Notes under the pieces: model-generated
What the model was told of the DNA's origin: nothing
What the model saw: only the letters and a program-made list of their open reading frames with translations
Database searches by the model: none
Shown here: positions 52,316 through 61,309 of the stretch, in pieces
Layout of the letters: every line of letters begins with the position of its first letter
Position numbering within the stretch: position 1 is the first letter of the stretch
Assembly: GCF_001506165.1 (NCBI RefSeq)
Contig: NZ_CP011427.1
Coordinates: 1,240,001 to 1,304,000, forward strand
Direction of reading: 5' to 3'
From: Pantoea vagans
GTDB taxonomy: Bacteria; Pseudomonadota; Gammaproteobacteria; Enterobacterales; Enterobacteriaceae
Length of the DNA: 64,000 nt
Program-made: the position numbers and the translations under genes

Positions 52316-53278
52316 ATGAGTCAACAGAAAACCCGTCAGCTTGGCGATAGTGGTATTCAGGTTCCGCTTCTCACTTTTGGCGGCAACGTTTTTGGCTGGA
52401 CAGTGGACGAGAAGACCTCGTTTTCGCTGCTGGATGCGCTGGTGGAGAAAGGGTTGTTCTTTATCGACACGGCAGATGTCTACTCGCGCTGGGCACCGGG
52501 TAATGAAGGGGGCGAATCCGAAACCATTATTGGTAAATGGCTGAAGAAAAGCGGCAAGCGCGACAGCATCGTGCTGGCCACCAAAGTCGGCATGGAATTG
52601 TCCCCTGAGAAAACCGGATTAAAACCGGCATACATTCGCCAGGCGGTGGAAGATTCGCTGCGCCGTCTGCAAACCGATGTCATTGATCTCTATCAGGCGC
52701 ATCGCGACGATCAGGATACGCCGCTGGTGGAGACCTTAAAGGCCTTCGATTCGCTGATCAAGGAAGGCAAGGTGCGTGCGATTGGTGCTTCAAATTACAA
52801 CGCTAAACGTCTGCAGGAAGCCTTGGATATCAGTAAGAAAGAGGGACTGGCACGCTACGAAACCTTGCAACCAGAATACAACCTCTATGACCGTCAGGAG
52901 TACGAAAGCGGTCTTGAGCAGGTGGCGGTGAAAAATGGTTTGGGCGTGATCAACTATTACTCGCTTGCCAGCGGTTTCCTGAGCGGTAAATACAAAAAGC
53001 CCTCTGATGCCAGCAAGAGTAAGCGCGGGCAGGGCATTGTCGAGAAGTATCTCAATGAGCGCGGCTCCCGCATTATTGAAGCGCTGGAAGATGTAGCGGC
53101 TTCACATGACGCCTCGGCCACTCAGGTTGCACTGGCATGGCAAATCGCGCGTCCGAGCATCACCGCGCCGATTGTCAGCGCCACGTCGCTGCAACAGATT
53201 GATGAACTGGTAAAAGCCACCGAACTACAGCTGAGTAAGCAAGAAATCGAAGAACTGGCCACTGCCAGCAAAGCCTAG
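52316..53278 (+). CDS. Aldo/keto reductase
   Basis: A 320-residue aldo/keto reductase with the AKR tetrad apparent: Asp and Tyr in FIDTADVYSRW near 50-55, Lys in LATKVGM near 85, and His in YQAHRDDQDTP near 125. NADPH-binding residues lie in the C-terminal ASHDASATQVALAW and QQIDELV region. It probably reduces aldehydes or ketones to alcohols; the subfamily is not determined. The start at 52316 follows AATAAGGAGAACAAA. It is divergent from mdtA and ends before a terminator. Confidence 0.88.
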   Translation: MSQQKTRQLGDSGIQVPLLTFGGNVFGWTVDEKTSFSLLDALVEKGLFFIDTADVYSRWAPGNEGGESETIIGKWLKKSGKRDSIVLATKVGMELSPEKTGLKPAYIRQAVEDSLRRLQTDVIDLYQAHRDDQDTPLVETLKAFDSLIKEGKVRAIGASNYNAKRLQEALDISKKEGLARYETLQPEYNLYDRQEYESGLEQVAVKNGLGVINYYSLASGFLSGKYKKPSDASKSKRGQGIVEKYLNERGSRIIEALEDVAASHDASATQVALAWQIARPSITAPIVSATSLQQIDELVKATELQLSKQEIEELATASKA

Positions 53279-53285
53279 AGAAGCC

Positions 53286-53322
53286 TGGGGCGCTGCGGTG
53301 CCCCACCTTATCTTTCTTTTTT
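53286..53322 (+). terminator. Rho-independent terminator after aldo/keto reductase
   Basis: TGGGGCGC with its complement GTGCCCCA forms an 8-bp stem around TGCG (with one G-T pair), followed by a pyrimidine-rich tract ending in a run of seven T. Confidence 0.75.
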
Positions 53323-53493
53323 TGCCATGCAAAAAATGCCATTTTTTGTAAAAAGATATTCATTCATAGACCATTGTCACAATTGCGTTAATTAACTATC
53401 ACCTGATCTTTCACTACGCACATATTTGCAAAAACTGACATATCCCCAGCACTATCCTCTGTTCGATCCTTTCCAGTAACTCACAAAAGAATA

Positions 53494-54834
53494 ATGATCA
53501 TGAACAGAAAAAAAGCAGTGCAGCATATGCCCCGCCTGGCAGCGGGAACCCTGATGTTTGCGATGCTGAGTGCATCTGCGATGGCCGCCGATGCATTCAG
53601 CGCTGACTCACCGTACATGTTTGGTGACTGGGGAGGTTACCGAACGCAGCTGGAAAATGACGGGATTAAATTCGACGTCAATTACACCATGGAAAGCGCC
53701 TCTAACCTTGGCGGTGGCGCGGATACCAACACCTCTATGCGTTACAGCGACCAGTGGGCGTTTGGCGCAAACTTTGACCTGGAAAAACTGCTGAACTGGC
53801 AGGATGCCGAGTTCCAGATGACCATTACCGACCGTAATGGCCAGAACATCTCCGATCAGGTGGCTGACCGTCGTACCGGCATGCTCTCATCCGTGCAGGA
53901 AGTGTATGGACGTGGGCAAACCTGGCGCCTGACGCAATTCTGGTTGCGTAAAGGTCTATTCAACGATGTGGTCGACCTGAAAGCCGGTCGCGTTACCGTC
54001 GGTGAAGACTTCGATAACTTTGACAGTAAGTTCCAGAACCTGGCATTTGGTAGTGGCCAGGCCGGTAACTGGCGAGGTGACCGTTGGTTCAACTGGCCGG
54101 TTTCCCAGTGGGGCGGTCGCGTAAAAATCAACATCACGCCTGAAGTGTTCTTCCAGGTCGGCTTCTATAACCAGAACAGTTCGAACTATGATCGCGGCGA
54201 TGGTTTCCGCCTCGACACCAGCAATTCCGAAGGCAACATGGTGCCAGTGGAACTGGGCTGGAAACCGACCTTCGGCGCGGACAAACTGCCGGGTAATTAC
54301 CGTATTGGTTATTACTACTCGTCAGCAAACAGCGATAACTACGGCAGCTGGAGCAACGGGGCTTACCAGAGCCAGGATCACGCCTACGGCGGCTATGTGC
54401 TGTTACAACAGCAGTTGACCGCGCAGGGTGGCGATGCCAGTCGTGGCTTGGGTGTGACTGTTCAGGCCGTCATGAATGACCACAAAACCTCGAAAACGGA
54501 TAACTACCAGTCCATCAGCTTTACCTGGAAAGGGCCGTTTGATGCACGTCCCCAGGATGAGATTGGTGTCGGTGCCGCACGTATTCACGTCAACAGCGCC
54601 TATACCCGCTCGCTGCGTGAACAGAATAACGCCAACGGCGAAACGGACTTCAATAGCCCAACCTATCTGCCGATCCAGGATGGCTCAGAGTACAACTACG
54701 AGATTTACTACAACGCTCAGCTGACCAAATGGCTGCAACTGCGTCCTAACCTGCAGTATGTGGTGGCACCGGGTGCCGTCAGTGAAGTGAAAGACGCCTT
54801 TGTTGGCGGCATCGCAGCGAATATTAATTTCTGA
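53494..54834 (+). CDS. OprB-family carbohydrate-selective porin
   Basis: A 446-residue outer-membrane porin. The signal peptide ends at ASAMAADAF (cleavage near residue 32), and the mature protein opens with MFGDWGGYRTQLENDGIKFDVNY, the OprB signature. The rest is beta-strand-rich with many aromatic residues, and ends in a strand terminating in Phe (IAANINF), typical of outer-membrane insertion. It probably passes glucose or other sugars. Start ambiguity: MIMNRKK (53494) or MNRKK (53500); no strong ribosome site is visible. The 215-base upstream gap has no sure operator. Confidence 0.9.
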   Translation: MIMNRKKAVQHMPRLAAGTLMFAMLSASAMAADAFSADSPYMFGDWGGYRTQLENDGIKFDVNYTMESASNLGGGADTNTSMRYSDQWAFGANFDLEKLLNWQDAEFQMTITDRNGQNISDQVADRRTGMLSSVQEVYGRGQTWRLTQFWLRKGLFNDVVDLKAGRVTVGEDFDNFDSKFQNLAFGSGQAGNWRGDRWFNWPVSQWGGRVKINITPEVFFQVGFYNQNSSNYDRGDGFRLDTSNSEGNMVPVELGWKPTFGADKLPGNYRIGYYYSSANSDNYGSWSNGAYQSQDHAYGGYVLLQQQLTAQGGDASRGLGVTVQAVMNDHKTSKTDNYQSISFTWKGPFDARPQDEIGVGAARIHVNSAYTRSLREQNNANGETDFNSPTYLPIQDGSEYNYEIYYNAQLTKWLQLRPNLQYVVAPGAVSEVKDAFVGGIAANINF

Positions 54835-54851
54835 TTCGCGGATGCAAACAA

Positions 54852-54880
54852 AAATGGCGGCCAGGTGGGCCGCCTTTTTT
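54852..54880 (+). terminator. Rho-independent terminator of the OprB-type porin
   Basis: GGCGGCC and GGCCGCC pair with loop AGGTG, followed by six T. It lies 18 bases after the porin stop. Confidence 0.92.
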
Positions 54881-54885
54881 ATGAC

Positions 54886-54953
54886 GGGTCGCCATGAATG
54901 GCGCCCCTACAACGAACCTGCGCGGTTATCGTAGGGGCGCATTGATGCGCACC
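54886..54953. repeat. Inverted pair of GTAG-footed REP palindromes, GGGTCGCC/GTAGGGGCGC type
   Basis: GGGTCGCCAT-GA-ATGGCGCCCC with a CTAC foot (to 54910) and GTAGGGGCGCATTGATGCGCACC (54931-54953) are inverted copies, between the porin and yegD ends. Both resemble the 38318 pair but with paired stem changes. Confidence 0.85.
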
Positions 54954-54961
54954 GGAACTTA

Positions 54962-56314
54962 TTAACCGAACATCACCTCGGCCCAGCGCGCCAGACCGGC
55001 GGTGACCGATCCAAAATCATCGCCACCGGCAATAGGTGTATCCGGAAGCGCCTGTTGCAGTGCCGCTCGCAGCACCGGAGAACGCGCGCTGCCGCCTGTC
55101 AGATAAATCACTTCAGGTTTGGTTTCGCATGTCGCCAGAGCCAGATGAACCTGCTCCAGAATACGCTCCAGCGGCTGATTGATGGCTTCTTCCAACTGTG
55201 CAGCGCTGATTTCAGCCTGCAAAGATTGCGCAATAAACGCCAGCGACGCATCGGTCTCATTCTGTTCAGACAGGGCGATTTTGCTCTCTTCCGCTGCACG
55301 CACTAAACGATAGCTCAGCTTCTGCTGCCATACCTTAAGCAGGTGTGCCACTTTATCCGCTTCTTCGGCATCACGAATCAGGTCGCGCAACAGTTTGCCG
55401 CTTGCCGCTGAATAAAAATCGCTCTGTGCCGGAACATCGTTAATCGCCACCGCATTCCACCAAGGGAGCGCGGGCAGGGCGGTGCCTTTTTGCGTATTGC
55501 CGCCTAGACCCAGCAGCGGCATCAGGGTTTTGAACGCCAGGATAATATCCAGATCGTTTCCGCCTACGCGGCAGCCGCTGTGACCTAATAAACTCTCACG
55601 ACGATCGGTTTTATTGCGCCATTCTGGTCCCATCAACAGCATCGAGCAGTCTGTGGTACCGCCGCCGATGTCGACCACCAGCACGCGTGTCTCTTTCTCC
55701 AGCGTGGCTTCAAAATCCAGCCCTGCAGCCACCGGTTCAAACTGGAATTCAACGTCACGGAAGCCCGCACGTTTCGCGGCACGCAGCAAAATCCCCTGTG
55801 CCTGCTGGTTGGCGTCTTCGCCACCTAAGCCCTGGAAGTTAATCGGGCGACCAATCACCGCCTGCTCAATCGGGCGGTCAAGCTGGGTTTCACCCTGCTG
55901 GCGGATGTGCAGCATCATGGCGCACACCAAATCCTCAAAGAAAGCAATTTGCTGCGGCTTGAGACCGTTGGCACCAAGGAAGGACTTTGGTGATTTCACA
56001 AACCACACGTCTTCAGGGTCAACCATATATTGTTGCAGTGCGGTGATGCCGAACTGCACGCTACCCGGCGTGACCTCGATATCTTCTTCACGGTTGAAAC
56101 GCAGCGCGCGTTGCAACAGCGCCGTGCCTTCACTGTCCGGTGTCGGCACCTGATGATGACGATGCAGCCATTCGCTGATCGCTTCGCGCGTGGGCGCGCA
56201 AATCATGGAGGGAAGCAGGCGCTGACCCTTCTCCAGTGTCAGCAGGCGCGGTGTGCCGTTATCGCTCACTGCGATAGAACAATTGGCCGTGCCGTAATCG
56301 AATCCGATAAACAT
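54962..56314 (-). CDS. yegD: Hsp70-like protein YegD
   Basis: A 450-residue Hsp70-superfamily ATPase that lacks the C-terminal substrate-binding domain. Nucleotide-binding motifs are FIGFDYGTANCSIAV at the N-terminus, VVDIGGGTTDCSML near 212 and YLTGGSARSP near 405. It matches E. coli YegD in length (450). Its client or partner is not known. A REP pair precedes its 3' end, and it is co-directional with the diguanylate cyclase gene upstream. Confidence 0.94.
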   Translation of the reverse strand: MFIGFDYGTANCSIAVSDNGTPRLLTLEKGQRLLPSMICAPTREAISEWLHRHHQVPTPDSEGTALLQRALRFNREEDIEVTPGSVQFGITALQQYMVDPEDVWFVKSPKSFLGANGLKPQQIAFFEDLVCAMMLHIRQQGETQLDRPIEQAVIGRPINFQGLGGEDANQQAQGILLRAAKRAGFRDVEFQFEPVAAGLDFEATLEKETRVLVVDIGGGTTDCSMLLMGPEWRNKTDRRESLLGHSGCRVGGNDLDIILAFKTLMPLLGLGGNTQKGTALPALPWWNAVAINDVPAQSDFYSAASGKLLRDLIRDAEEADKVAHLLKVWQQKLSYRLVRAAEESKIALSEQNETDASLAFIAQSLQAEISAAQLEEAINQPLERILEQVHLALATCETKPEVIYLTGGSARSPVLRAALQQALPDTPIAGGDDFGSVTAGLARWAEVMFG

Positions 56315-56389
56315 AATGATCCCCCATGCCAGAAAAAAAGGGGGCGACTTTAGCGCAGCCAGCGCGGGCTGGCAATAAGCAGGTGGTGA

Positions 56390-58954
56390 TTACATCTGCA
56401 CTTCCTGGTAAACGTGATACTGACCACGTCCCGCGTGTTTTGCGCTATAGCAGGCGACATCGGCCTGCGACATCACCACATTACTGATGCAGTTGTGCTG
56501 ATCAATCTGCGTCACACCGGCGCTGGCACCCACGTGATAAGGCTGTTCATGCCAGATAAAGGTGAAGTCATTGACGGCAGAAACAATGCGTTGCACCACA
56601 TCGCGCATCTGATCGACATCGCTGTTAGGCAGTAACACACCAAACTCATCGCCACCGAGACGCGCCAGAACATCGCTGCTGCGCAAATACTTCTGCATCA
56701 GGTCTGCCAGTTCGCGCAGCAAGGCATCTCCCGCGGCGTGCCCGGCGCTGTCGTTGACAGCTTTAAACTTATCCAGATCGATAAACACCAACACGTGCTG
56801 GTTTTTATTCGCTGCGGCATCATTTACCAGCCGCTTGAGCTGTTGTTCGAAGCTGTGGCGGTTTGGCAGACGGGTGAGCATATCGTGTGACGCGCTGTAA
56901 CTCAGGCGCTTCATCATTCTGCGCGATTCACTGACATCCTGGATAACCATCACCGCGCCAATGCTGGCACCGGTCAGGGTTTTCAGCGGGGTGATGCTGT
57001 AGTGGATTTCTACCTGTGCGCCATCCGGCGTGTGCAGCACCAGTTCCTCTTCCAGGTCAGGCGAGGTTTTTTCATCGGGTAGGGTGCAAAGCAGCAGATT
57101 CTCCACGCGCGGTCCCTGTACCCCACGCGTGATATTCAACAGATCGGTAATCGGGATGCCCGCCGCTTTACTCTGCGTCCAGCCACTCAGGGTTTCGGCC
57201 ACCGGGTTCATAAAGGTTACGCGCATTTCATCATCGGTGCTGATTACCGCTTCACCAATCGAATCCAGGGTGATCGCCATGCGCTCTTTTTCCTGGAACA
57301 GCGCTTCATTCAACGCGCGCAACGAGGTGATGTCCTGACAGATGCCAAGCATGCGCTCTATCTGCCCATCCTGGCTCAGAATACGGTTGGCCTCGGTGCG
57401 GATAAAACGCGGACCAGTAGGCAGGTTCACGCGATACTCCAGATGAAACGCTGTACGGCGCTCAATCGCCTGCTGGACAGTCAGAGCAGCAGATTCACGC
57501 TCGGCGGGTTCCAACAAATGCAACCAAAGGTCGTAAGTCGGGGTCTGATGGGGGCCTAGCGCGAACAACTCATACATGCGCTTGTCCCACAGCATTTCGC
57601 CATTAAGCAGATTCCATTCCCACACGCCAATTCCGCCCGCTTCGTTGGCCAGCGTGATGCGTTCCATCAAGCGCCGATTAACTTGCTCACTCTGTTTCAG
57701 TTCCGAAATATCGATGATCTGGGCGATGAAATAGAGCGGTTGTGAATTGGCGTCACTGACCATCGAAACCGTTAACCGCGCCCAGACAATCTCCCCATCC
57801 CGGCGGAAATAGCGCTTCTCCATGGTGTAGGTCAGGATTTCTCCCGCCACGAGCCGCTCTAACTGTTGTAAGTCGATATTAAGGTCATCGGGATGGGTGA
57901 TTTGCTGGAACGTCAGTTTCTTTAACTCGTCAGCGGGATAGCCCAGTGTTTGACACAATGATTGGTTGACCTGCTGCCAGCCGCCGCTGGGCGACACCAA
58001 CGCCATACCAATCGCCGAATATTCCATGGCGTTACGGAAGCGGGTTTCACTTTCGCTGATATGGTGTTTTTCACGCTGGAAGGCATCCATCACCAGCGCC
58101 ATGACATGGCTGGGCAGCAGCACCAGCAAGAAAGGTAACCAGGTGCTGACCTGGCCGAGCAATAAACCCGTTTGTACCAGGTTCACCCAGCCAAAAGCCA
58201 GCAGAATAGAGATAAAACTGGCATTCAGGAAGAACAGCAGGAATGCCTCGAATTTCGGCAATCGCACTGCGCACCAGAACAGGATCACGACAATAAAGGT
58301 AAAGGGCCACGGCAGGAAACGCAGTGAAAGATAGCTGGCGAAAAGCGTGAAGATCAGCGTCAGTAAGGTTTCCAACTGGCGGCCGGGGGTAATCAGTTGG
58401 CGTAGCGGCTTATTGGGCCACAGAAGCAGTACGGGGCCAAATGCCAGCACGCCGATGATTTCTGAAATCACCCAGGTGGAAAAGAACGGCAAAGAGGCTT
58501 TATGACCCACGTGCAGCATCCACAGCGCCAGCACTCCCCCGATCAGCGGGGCGATCAAGCCCGCGCATAAGGCAAAACGCACCCAGTCCAGCAGAGAGTT
58601 CAGCGGGGCTTTGCGGTCAAGCAGTGCGCGCAGCATCAGGCCGGCGAGAATAGCCTGTACCATGTTTAAAATGGCAAATTTAAGGTTGCTGAACGCGGGG
58701 CCAATCACCAGCAAGTTAGCTAATGACGTGCCAATGACACAGCTCAGCAGCAGTAAGGGAACACGTTTGGAGGGAGCACGAAACACCACCACGGTCATTA
58801 AAGCCGTGGAATACCAGAGCGGGGAAATACGCCCACTGACGACAATCAGTTCCAGACAAAACAACGTCAGCAAAAAGGCTAAAGCACCCAGCAATAAGGC
58901 GTTGAGCCAATTTCTTTGCGGTCTATCCTGTGAGGTCAATATCTCAAGGGTCAT
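56390..58954 (-). CDS. dgcE: MASE1-PAS diguanylate cyclase, DgcE (YegE) type without EAL domain
   Basis: An 854-residue diguanylate cyclase. Order: N-terminal MASE1 membrane sensor (about 10-300), three PAS domains (first about 310-430 with NAMEYSAIGMAL), then the GGDEF domain (about 685-850) with the active RLGGDEFGVLLP motif. E. coli DgcE has 1105 residues, with the same layout plus a degenerate EAL tail; here translation stops right after GGDEF (ARHAGRGQYHVYQEVQM-like end). It should synthesise c-di-GMP and promote biofilm/curli. The start at 58954 follows a GGA; an upstream ATG adds 16 unsupported residues. It precedes yegD on the same strand. Confidence 0.92.
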   Translation of the reverse strand: MTLEILTSQDRPQRNWLNALLLGALAFLLTLFCLELIVVSGRISPLWYSTALMTVVVFRAPSKRVPLLLLSCVIGTSLANLLVIGPAFSNLKFAILNMVQAILAGLMLRALLDRKAPLNSLLDWVRFALCAGLIAPLIGGVLALWMLHVGHKASLPFFSTWVISEIIGVLAFGPVLLLWPNKPLRQLITPGRQLETLLTLIFTLFASYLSLRFLPWPFTFIVVILFWCAVRLPKFEAFLLFFLNASFISILLAFGWVNLVQTGLLLGQVSTWLPFLLVLLPSHVMALVMDAFQREKHHISESETRFRNAMEYSAIGMALVSPSGGWQQVNQSLCQTLGYPADELKKLTFQQITHPDDLNIDLQQLERLVAGEILTYTMEKRYFRRDGEIVWARLTVSMVSDANSQPLYFIAQIIDISELKQSEQVNRRLMERITLANEAGGIGVWEWNLLNGEMLWDKRMYELFALGPHQTPTYDLWLHLLEPAERESAALTVQQAIERRTAFHLEYRVNLPTGPRFIRTEANRILSQDGQIERMLGICQDITSLRALNEALFQEKERMAITLDSIGEAVISTDDEMRVTFMNPVAETLSGWTQSKAAGIPITDLLNITRGVQGPRVENLLLCTLPDEKTSPDLEEELVLHTPDGAQVEIHYSITPLKTLTGASIGAVMVIQDVSESRRMMKRLSYSASHDMLTRLPNRHSFEQQLKRLVNDAAANKNQHVLVFIDLDKFKAVNDSAGHAAGDALLRELADLMQKYLRSSDVLARLGGDEFGVLLPNSDVDQMRDVVQRIVSAVNDFTFIWHEQPYHVGASAGVTQIDQHNCISNVVMSQADVACYSAKHAGRGQYHVYQEVQM

Positions 58955-59102
58955 GCACGAATCCAGCTTCGCGCATCCGTTATACGACGAAAAATGCGCC
59001 ATTCAATCTCTGCTTTGCATGCTAGCACATCTGCATAAGATGTCTGCGCAGAAATCAAATTTAGTCGCTATTCAAACGATTGACTGGCCCTTGTGAACCC
59101 GG

Positions 59103-59717
59103 TTACTGGCGGTAAAGATCCGCGCGGGTGAAGGGCTTTTCTAAACCGGCGAGATTGGCGGAAAAACGTTCGAGAAATTGCTGCGTGGTGGCAACGCGGC
59201 CATGGCCCATTAATACCACCGGCACTAATAACGCCACACACACTTGCGCCAGACTAAACCCTTTTAGCGCGGTGCGGCGTTGAGTGACCAGGAAGGCGCT
59301 GCTCAAGGTGAAGCCCAGCATCAGGCCGGTTAACACTTCGCTAAAGGAGTGAGCATGGATGACCAGGCGCGAGAAGCCCACCATCATCGGGATAAGATAT
59401 CCCACACCAATGGTGACGGTACGCCAAAAAGCAGGGAAGCGGCCGGAGACCAGCCACATCATCACCGGCCAGAGTGTCGCTGACATGGCACTGTGTCCGC
59501 TGAAACCGGTGAAGTTAAATCTGGCGCTACCAATGCCAAAGCCGAGAAACAGGATTTTTGAGATGCTGACCAGCAAACCCGCCAGACCAAAGGCCAGCAG
59601 CCAATACCACACGGTTTGGCGGTTGTCGCTTTTCCAGGGCAGTATCAGCGCGATGATCACCGCAGTGGGGATCAACAGCATGCTGTCACCAAAATAGGTC
59701 AGGGTTTTCCAGCTCAT
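59103..59717 (-). CDS. PAP2-family membrane phosphatase
   Basis: A 204-residue membrane protein with about 5-6 helices and the PAP2 motifs: GFSGHSAMSATL near residue 70 (C2) and SRLVIHAHSFSEVLTG near 115 (C3). The typical K-x6-RP first motif is not obvious. It may act on lipid phosphates such as undecaprenyl pyrophosphate or phosphatidylglycerophosphate; the exact substrate is unknown. It sits between the dgcE gene (same strand) and udk (divergent). Confidence 0.8.
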   Translation of the reverse strand: MSWKTLTYFGDSMLLIPTAVIIALILPWKSDNRQTVWYWLLAFGLAGLLVSISKILFLGFGIGSARFNFTGFSGHSAMSATLWPVMMWLVSGRFPAFWRTVTIGVGYLIPMMVGFSRLVIHAHSFSEVLTGLMLGFTLSSAFLVTQRRTALKGFSLAQVCVALLVPVVLMGHGRVATTQQFLERFSANLAGLEKPFTRADLYRQ

Positions 59718-59947
59718 ACATTTCCTTGTGGCTACGTTCGGTCAACCTGCGCTGGACAGAGCACAGGCAGATGAACAGTGTATCGATTATCTGTCTGGCT
59801 GCAAAAGGGGATATTCTGAAAAGCCTTGGGTCCATTTCTCTGGCATCAAACCGGTGAAATACCTATAATTGCCGCCAACTAACCCTCTCAATCGGCCCAT
59901 TGTCGTTTCGGCTCCAATTGGCTCCAGTTATCAGGTCTTAAAAAAGT

Positions 59948-60586
59948 ATGACTGACAAGTCTCATCAGTGCGTGATCGTTGGCATTGCAGGTGCATCCGC
60001 ATCCGGAAAAAGTCTTATTGCCAGCACGCTCTATCGTGAAATCCGTGACCAGGTCGGTGACGAGCATATCGGTGTCATCCCCGAAGATGCCTACTATAAA
60101 GATCAGAGCCACCTCACCATGGAAGAGAGGGTGAAAACCAACTATGACCATCCGAGCGCGATGGATCACGACCTGCTGTTGCAGCACTTGCGTGCTTTAA
60201 AGGCAGGGCAGGACATTGAGTTGCCGGTTTACAGCTATGTTGAACATACCCGCACCAGCGACTGCATTCACCTCAAACCGAAAAAAGTCATTATCCTTGA
60301 AGGGATCCTGCTGCTAACGGATTCGCGCCTGCGTCAGGAGATGAACTTCTCGATTTTCGTGGATACGCCGCTGGATATCTGCCTGATGCGCCGTATGAAG
60401 CGTGACGTCAATGAGCGCGGTCGCTCGATGGACTCGGTCATGAGCCAGTACCAGAAAACCGTGCGTCCGATGTTCCTGCAATTTATTGAGCCTTCGAAGC
60501 AGTACGCTGACATTATCGTGCCGCGCGGCGGGAAAAACCGCATCGCCATCGATATCCTCAAGGCAAAAATCAACCAGTATCTTTAA
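59948..60586 (+). CDS. udk: Uridine/cytidine kinase
   Basis: A 212-residue kinase, close to the E. coli length (213). The P-loop [14 protein letters not shown] is near residue 12, with [11 protein letters not shown] near 45, [12 protein letters not shown], and the lid [13 protein letters not shown] near 150. It phosphorylates uridine and cytidine in pyrimidine salvage. dcd follows 88 bases later on the same strand, as in E. coli. Confidence 0.97.
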   Translation: MTDKSHQCVIVGIAGASASGKSLIASTLYREIRDQVGDEHIGVIPEDAYYKDQSHLTMEERVKTNYDHPSAMDHDLLLQHLRALKAGQDIELPVYSYVEHTRTSDCIHLKPKKVIILEGILLLTDSRLRQEMNFSIFVDTPLDICLMRRMKRDVNERGRSMDSVMSQYQKTVRPMFLQFIEPSKQYADIIVPRGGKNRIAIDILKAKINQYL

Positions 60587-60674
60587 TTCACTCTGTCCGG
60601 ATATGGACGTGACGCGCTAAGGTTGTCACAACAGTGGTGACCTTTCGCTACACTTAAATCATGGAGTACCAGCG

Positions 60675-61256
60675 ATGAGATTGTGCGATCGCGATATTGA
60701 AGCGTGGCTCGACAACGGTAAATTAGCCATTGAACCACGCCCACCCTTGGAACGCATTAATGGTGCCACCGTGGATGTGCGCCTTGGCAACCAGTTCCGT
60801 ACCTTTAGTGGTCATACGGCACCCTTTATCGATTTGAGTGGTCCAAAACACGAAGTCAGTGCGGCTTTGGATCGTGTGATGAGCGACGAAATCGTGCTGC
60901 CGGAAGGCGAAGCCTTCTTCTTGCACCCCGGTGAGTTGGCGCTGGCGGTCACGCTGGAGTCGGTGACGATTCCAGATGACTTAGTGGGCTGGCTGGATGG
61001 ACGTTCTTCACTGGCTCGTCTGGGCCTGATGGTGCATGTCACCGCGCACCGTATCGATCCCGGCTGGCAGGGGCGCATCGTCCTCGAGTTCTACAACTCC
61101 GGTAAGCTCCCCCTGGCATTACGTCCAGGCATGTTGATTGGTGCTTTGAGCTTTGAGCCGCTGTCTGGCCCGGCTGCACGTCCGTATAACCGCCGCGAAG
61201 ATGCAAAATATCGTGGTCAGCAGGGCGCAGACGCGAGCCGTATCGACAAAGACTGA
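60675..61256 (+). CDS. dcd: dCTP deaminase
   Basis: A 193-residue trimeric dUTPase-fold enzyme, same length as E. coli Dcd. [34 protein letters not shown] (about 110-143) includes the Ser, Arg and Glu (Glu138 in VLEF) that catalyse dCTP to dUTP. It is the main source of dTTP precursors here. A stem-loop AAGGTTGTCAC/GTGGTGACCTT (60619-60644) with G-T pairs lies before the gene. asmA follows 53 bases later. Confidence 0.97.
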   Translation: MRLCDRDIEAWLDNGKLAIEPRPPLERINGATVDVRLGNQFRTFSGHTAPFIDLSGPKHEVSAALDRVMSDEIVLPEGEAFFLHPGELALAVTLESVTIPDDLVGWLDGRSSLARLGLMVHVTAHRIDPGWQGRIVLEFYNSGKLPLALRPGMLIGALSFEPLSGPAARPYNRREDAKYRGQQGADASRIDKD

Positions 61257-61309
61257 TAGTGCGCAGCCAAGGCTGCTGCAGTTCGAAGTAACACGGTAAC
61301 TGAGGGATT

